Shown here one piece after another: positions 5,257-5,522 of a stretch of 5,522 nt of DNA; within the stretch, counting starts at the first letter, position 1, and each line of letters begins with the position of its first letter. Location of the stretch: assembly GCA_947585885.1 (NCBI GenBank), contig CANPXI010000069.1, positions 1 through 5,522 on the forward strand. The letters run 5' to 3'. The stretch comes from an uncultured Bacilli bacterium (GTDB lineage Bacteria > Bacillota_I > Bacilli_A > RF39 > UBA660). The translations under genes and the position numbers were made by a program. The notes beneath the pieces are model-generated. The model had not been told where the DNA came from and did no database searches. It was given only the letters and a program-made list of their open reading frames with translations.

Positions 5257-5300
5257 TTTTTTATATATTATATGAGTAAATCCTCAACTAATACAATTAA

Positions 5301-5329
5301 ATTGTACAATATTTTATATAAAAAATCAA
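5301..5329 (-). promoter_or_regulatory. Promoter of the toxI-toxN operon
   Basis: TTGATT (5324-5329), a 17-nt spacer and TACAAT (5301-5306) make a good vegetative promoter. Predicted transcription starts near 5294, about 38 nt before the first repeat. The -10 lies inside the perfect palindrome ATTGTACAAT (5301-5310), which might be chance. The -35 begins only a couple of bases past the stop codon of the upstream gene. Confidence 0.75.
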
Positions 5330-5330
5330 T

Positions 5331-5522
5331 CTATTTTAAATAATTTTCATCTACTTCTTTATCAATAACATCACTAATCTCTTCTTCTGTCATATCATCA
5401 TCTATAATATCGTAGTCCTCATTTCCTCCATCCATAATTTGAATCTTAACTTTAGCATCTCCAATAATTTCAATACCAAGTTCCTTTTCTATTTCATAAT
5501 AAATAATATTATTTCTATTACT
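5331..5522 (-). CDS. Partial hypothetical protein, acidic C-terminus
   Basis: An open frame enters from the right edge and runs 63 codons to TAG at 5331-5333. I do not recognise the protein. The visible tail begins with S-N-R-N-N-I-I-Y-Y-E, has a short alternating stretch with K-V-K-I-Q-I (about positions 24-29 of the visible part), and ends in a strongly acidic segment rich in D and E, with Y-L-K as the last residues. Composition and codon use (A/T-ending) match the neighbours, so it is likely a real gene rather than a chance frame. It is transcribed in the same direction as the toxI-toxN unit, whose promoter begins right after its stop. It does not look like the C-terminus of Ffh, which often precedes rpsP. 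Confidence 0.7.
   Translation of the reverse strand, partial: SNRNNIIYYEIEKELGIEIIGDAKVKIQIMDGGNEDYDIIDDDMTEEEISDVIDKEVDENYLK

Noticed and set aside
5301..5310. ATTGTACAAT palindrome as an operator of the toxin-antitoxin promoter
   Set aside because: It overlaps the -10 but is only 10 bp of AT-rich sequence. Type III systems are not known to need a protein repressor, so there is not enough evidence.

Overview
The window is AT-rich (the coding genes other than the variable repeat favour A/T-ending codons), and every gene I can support lies on the minus strand. The gene set (rpsP-khpA pair, type II thymidine kinase, strong TTGACA/TAATAT promoters, GGAGG-like ribosome binding sites, short intergenic gaps) points to a low-GC Gram-positive bacterium of the Bacilli/Erysipelotrichales/RF39 kind, probably a gut inhabitant. 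The taxonomy is inference. The standard genetic code fits all genes seen: tryptophans are TGG, and the visible stops are TAA or TAG.

Left part (1-3100): most of a diversity-generating retroelement (DGR) of the cellular type. A template repeat (TR, 22-153) lies downstream of a large secreted or membrane-anchored protein gene (336-3032). The 3' part of that gene holds the matching variable repeat (VR, 430-557). Over 106 aligned bases the two repeats differ at 20 positions. All 20 are adenines in the TR on the coding strand, and none of the 72 non-adenine positions differs. This is the signature of adenine-specific mutagenic retrohoming. All 12 AAC codons in that block have been rewritten. A perfect 10-bp hairpin with a 4-nt loop sits 3 nt past the stop codon, followed by a rho-independent terminator. 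The reverse transcriptase, and any accessory protein, must lie beyond the left edge: no RT gene is in this window.

Middle part (3100-4550): three housekeeping genes, read right to left: rpsP (ribosomal protein S16), khpA (KH-domain RNA-binding protein, overlapping rpsP by 1 nt) and tdk (thymidine kinase). rpsP-khpA has a near-consensus extended -10 promoter at 4522-4550 and a terminator at 3939-3966. tdk appears to be transcribed alone.

Right part (4550-5330): a complete type III toxin-antitoxin system of the ToxIN/AbiQ family. It has a good promoter (5301-5329), three perfectly abutting 38-nt antitoxin RNA repeats (5143-5256) each ending in A6, a 9-bp terminator hairpin (5117-5140), and a 170-residue ToxN-like endoribonuclease gene (4582-5094). 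The right edge holds the acidic C-terminus of an unrecognised protein (5331-5522).

The DGR diversifies a probable surface-displayed ligand-binding protein. The type III system is a probable phage-defence or plasmid-stability type module beside an essential ribosomal operon. I see no direct functional link between the two.
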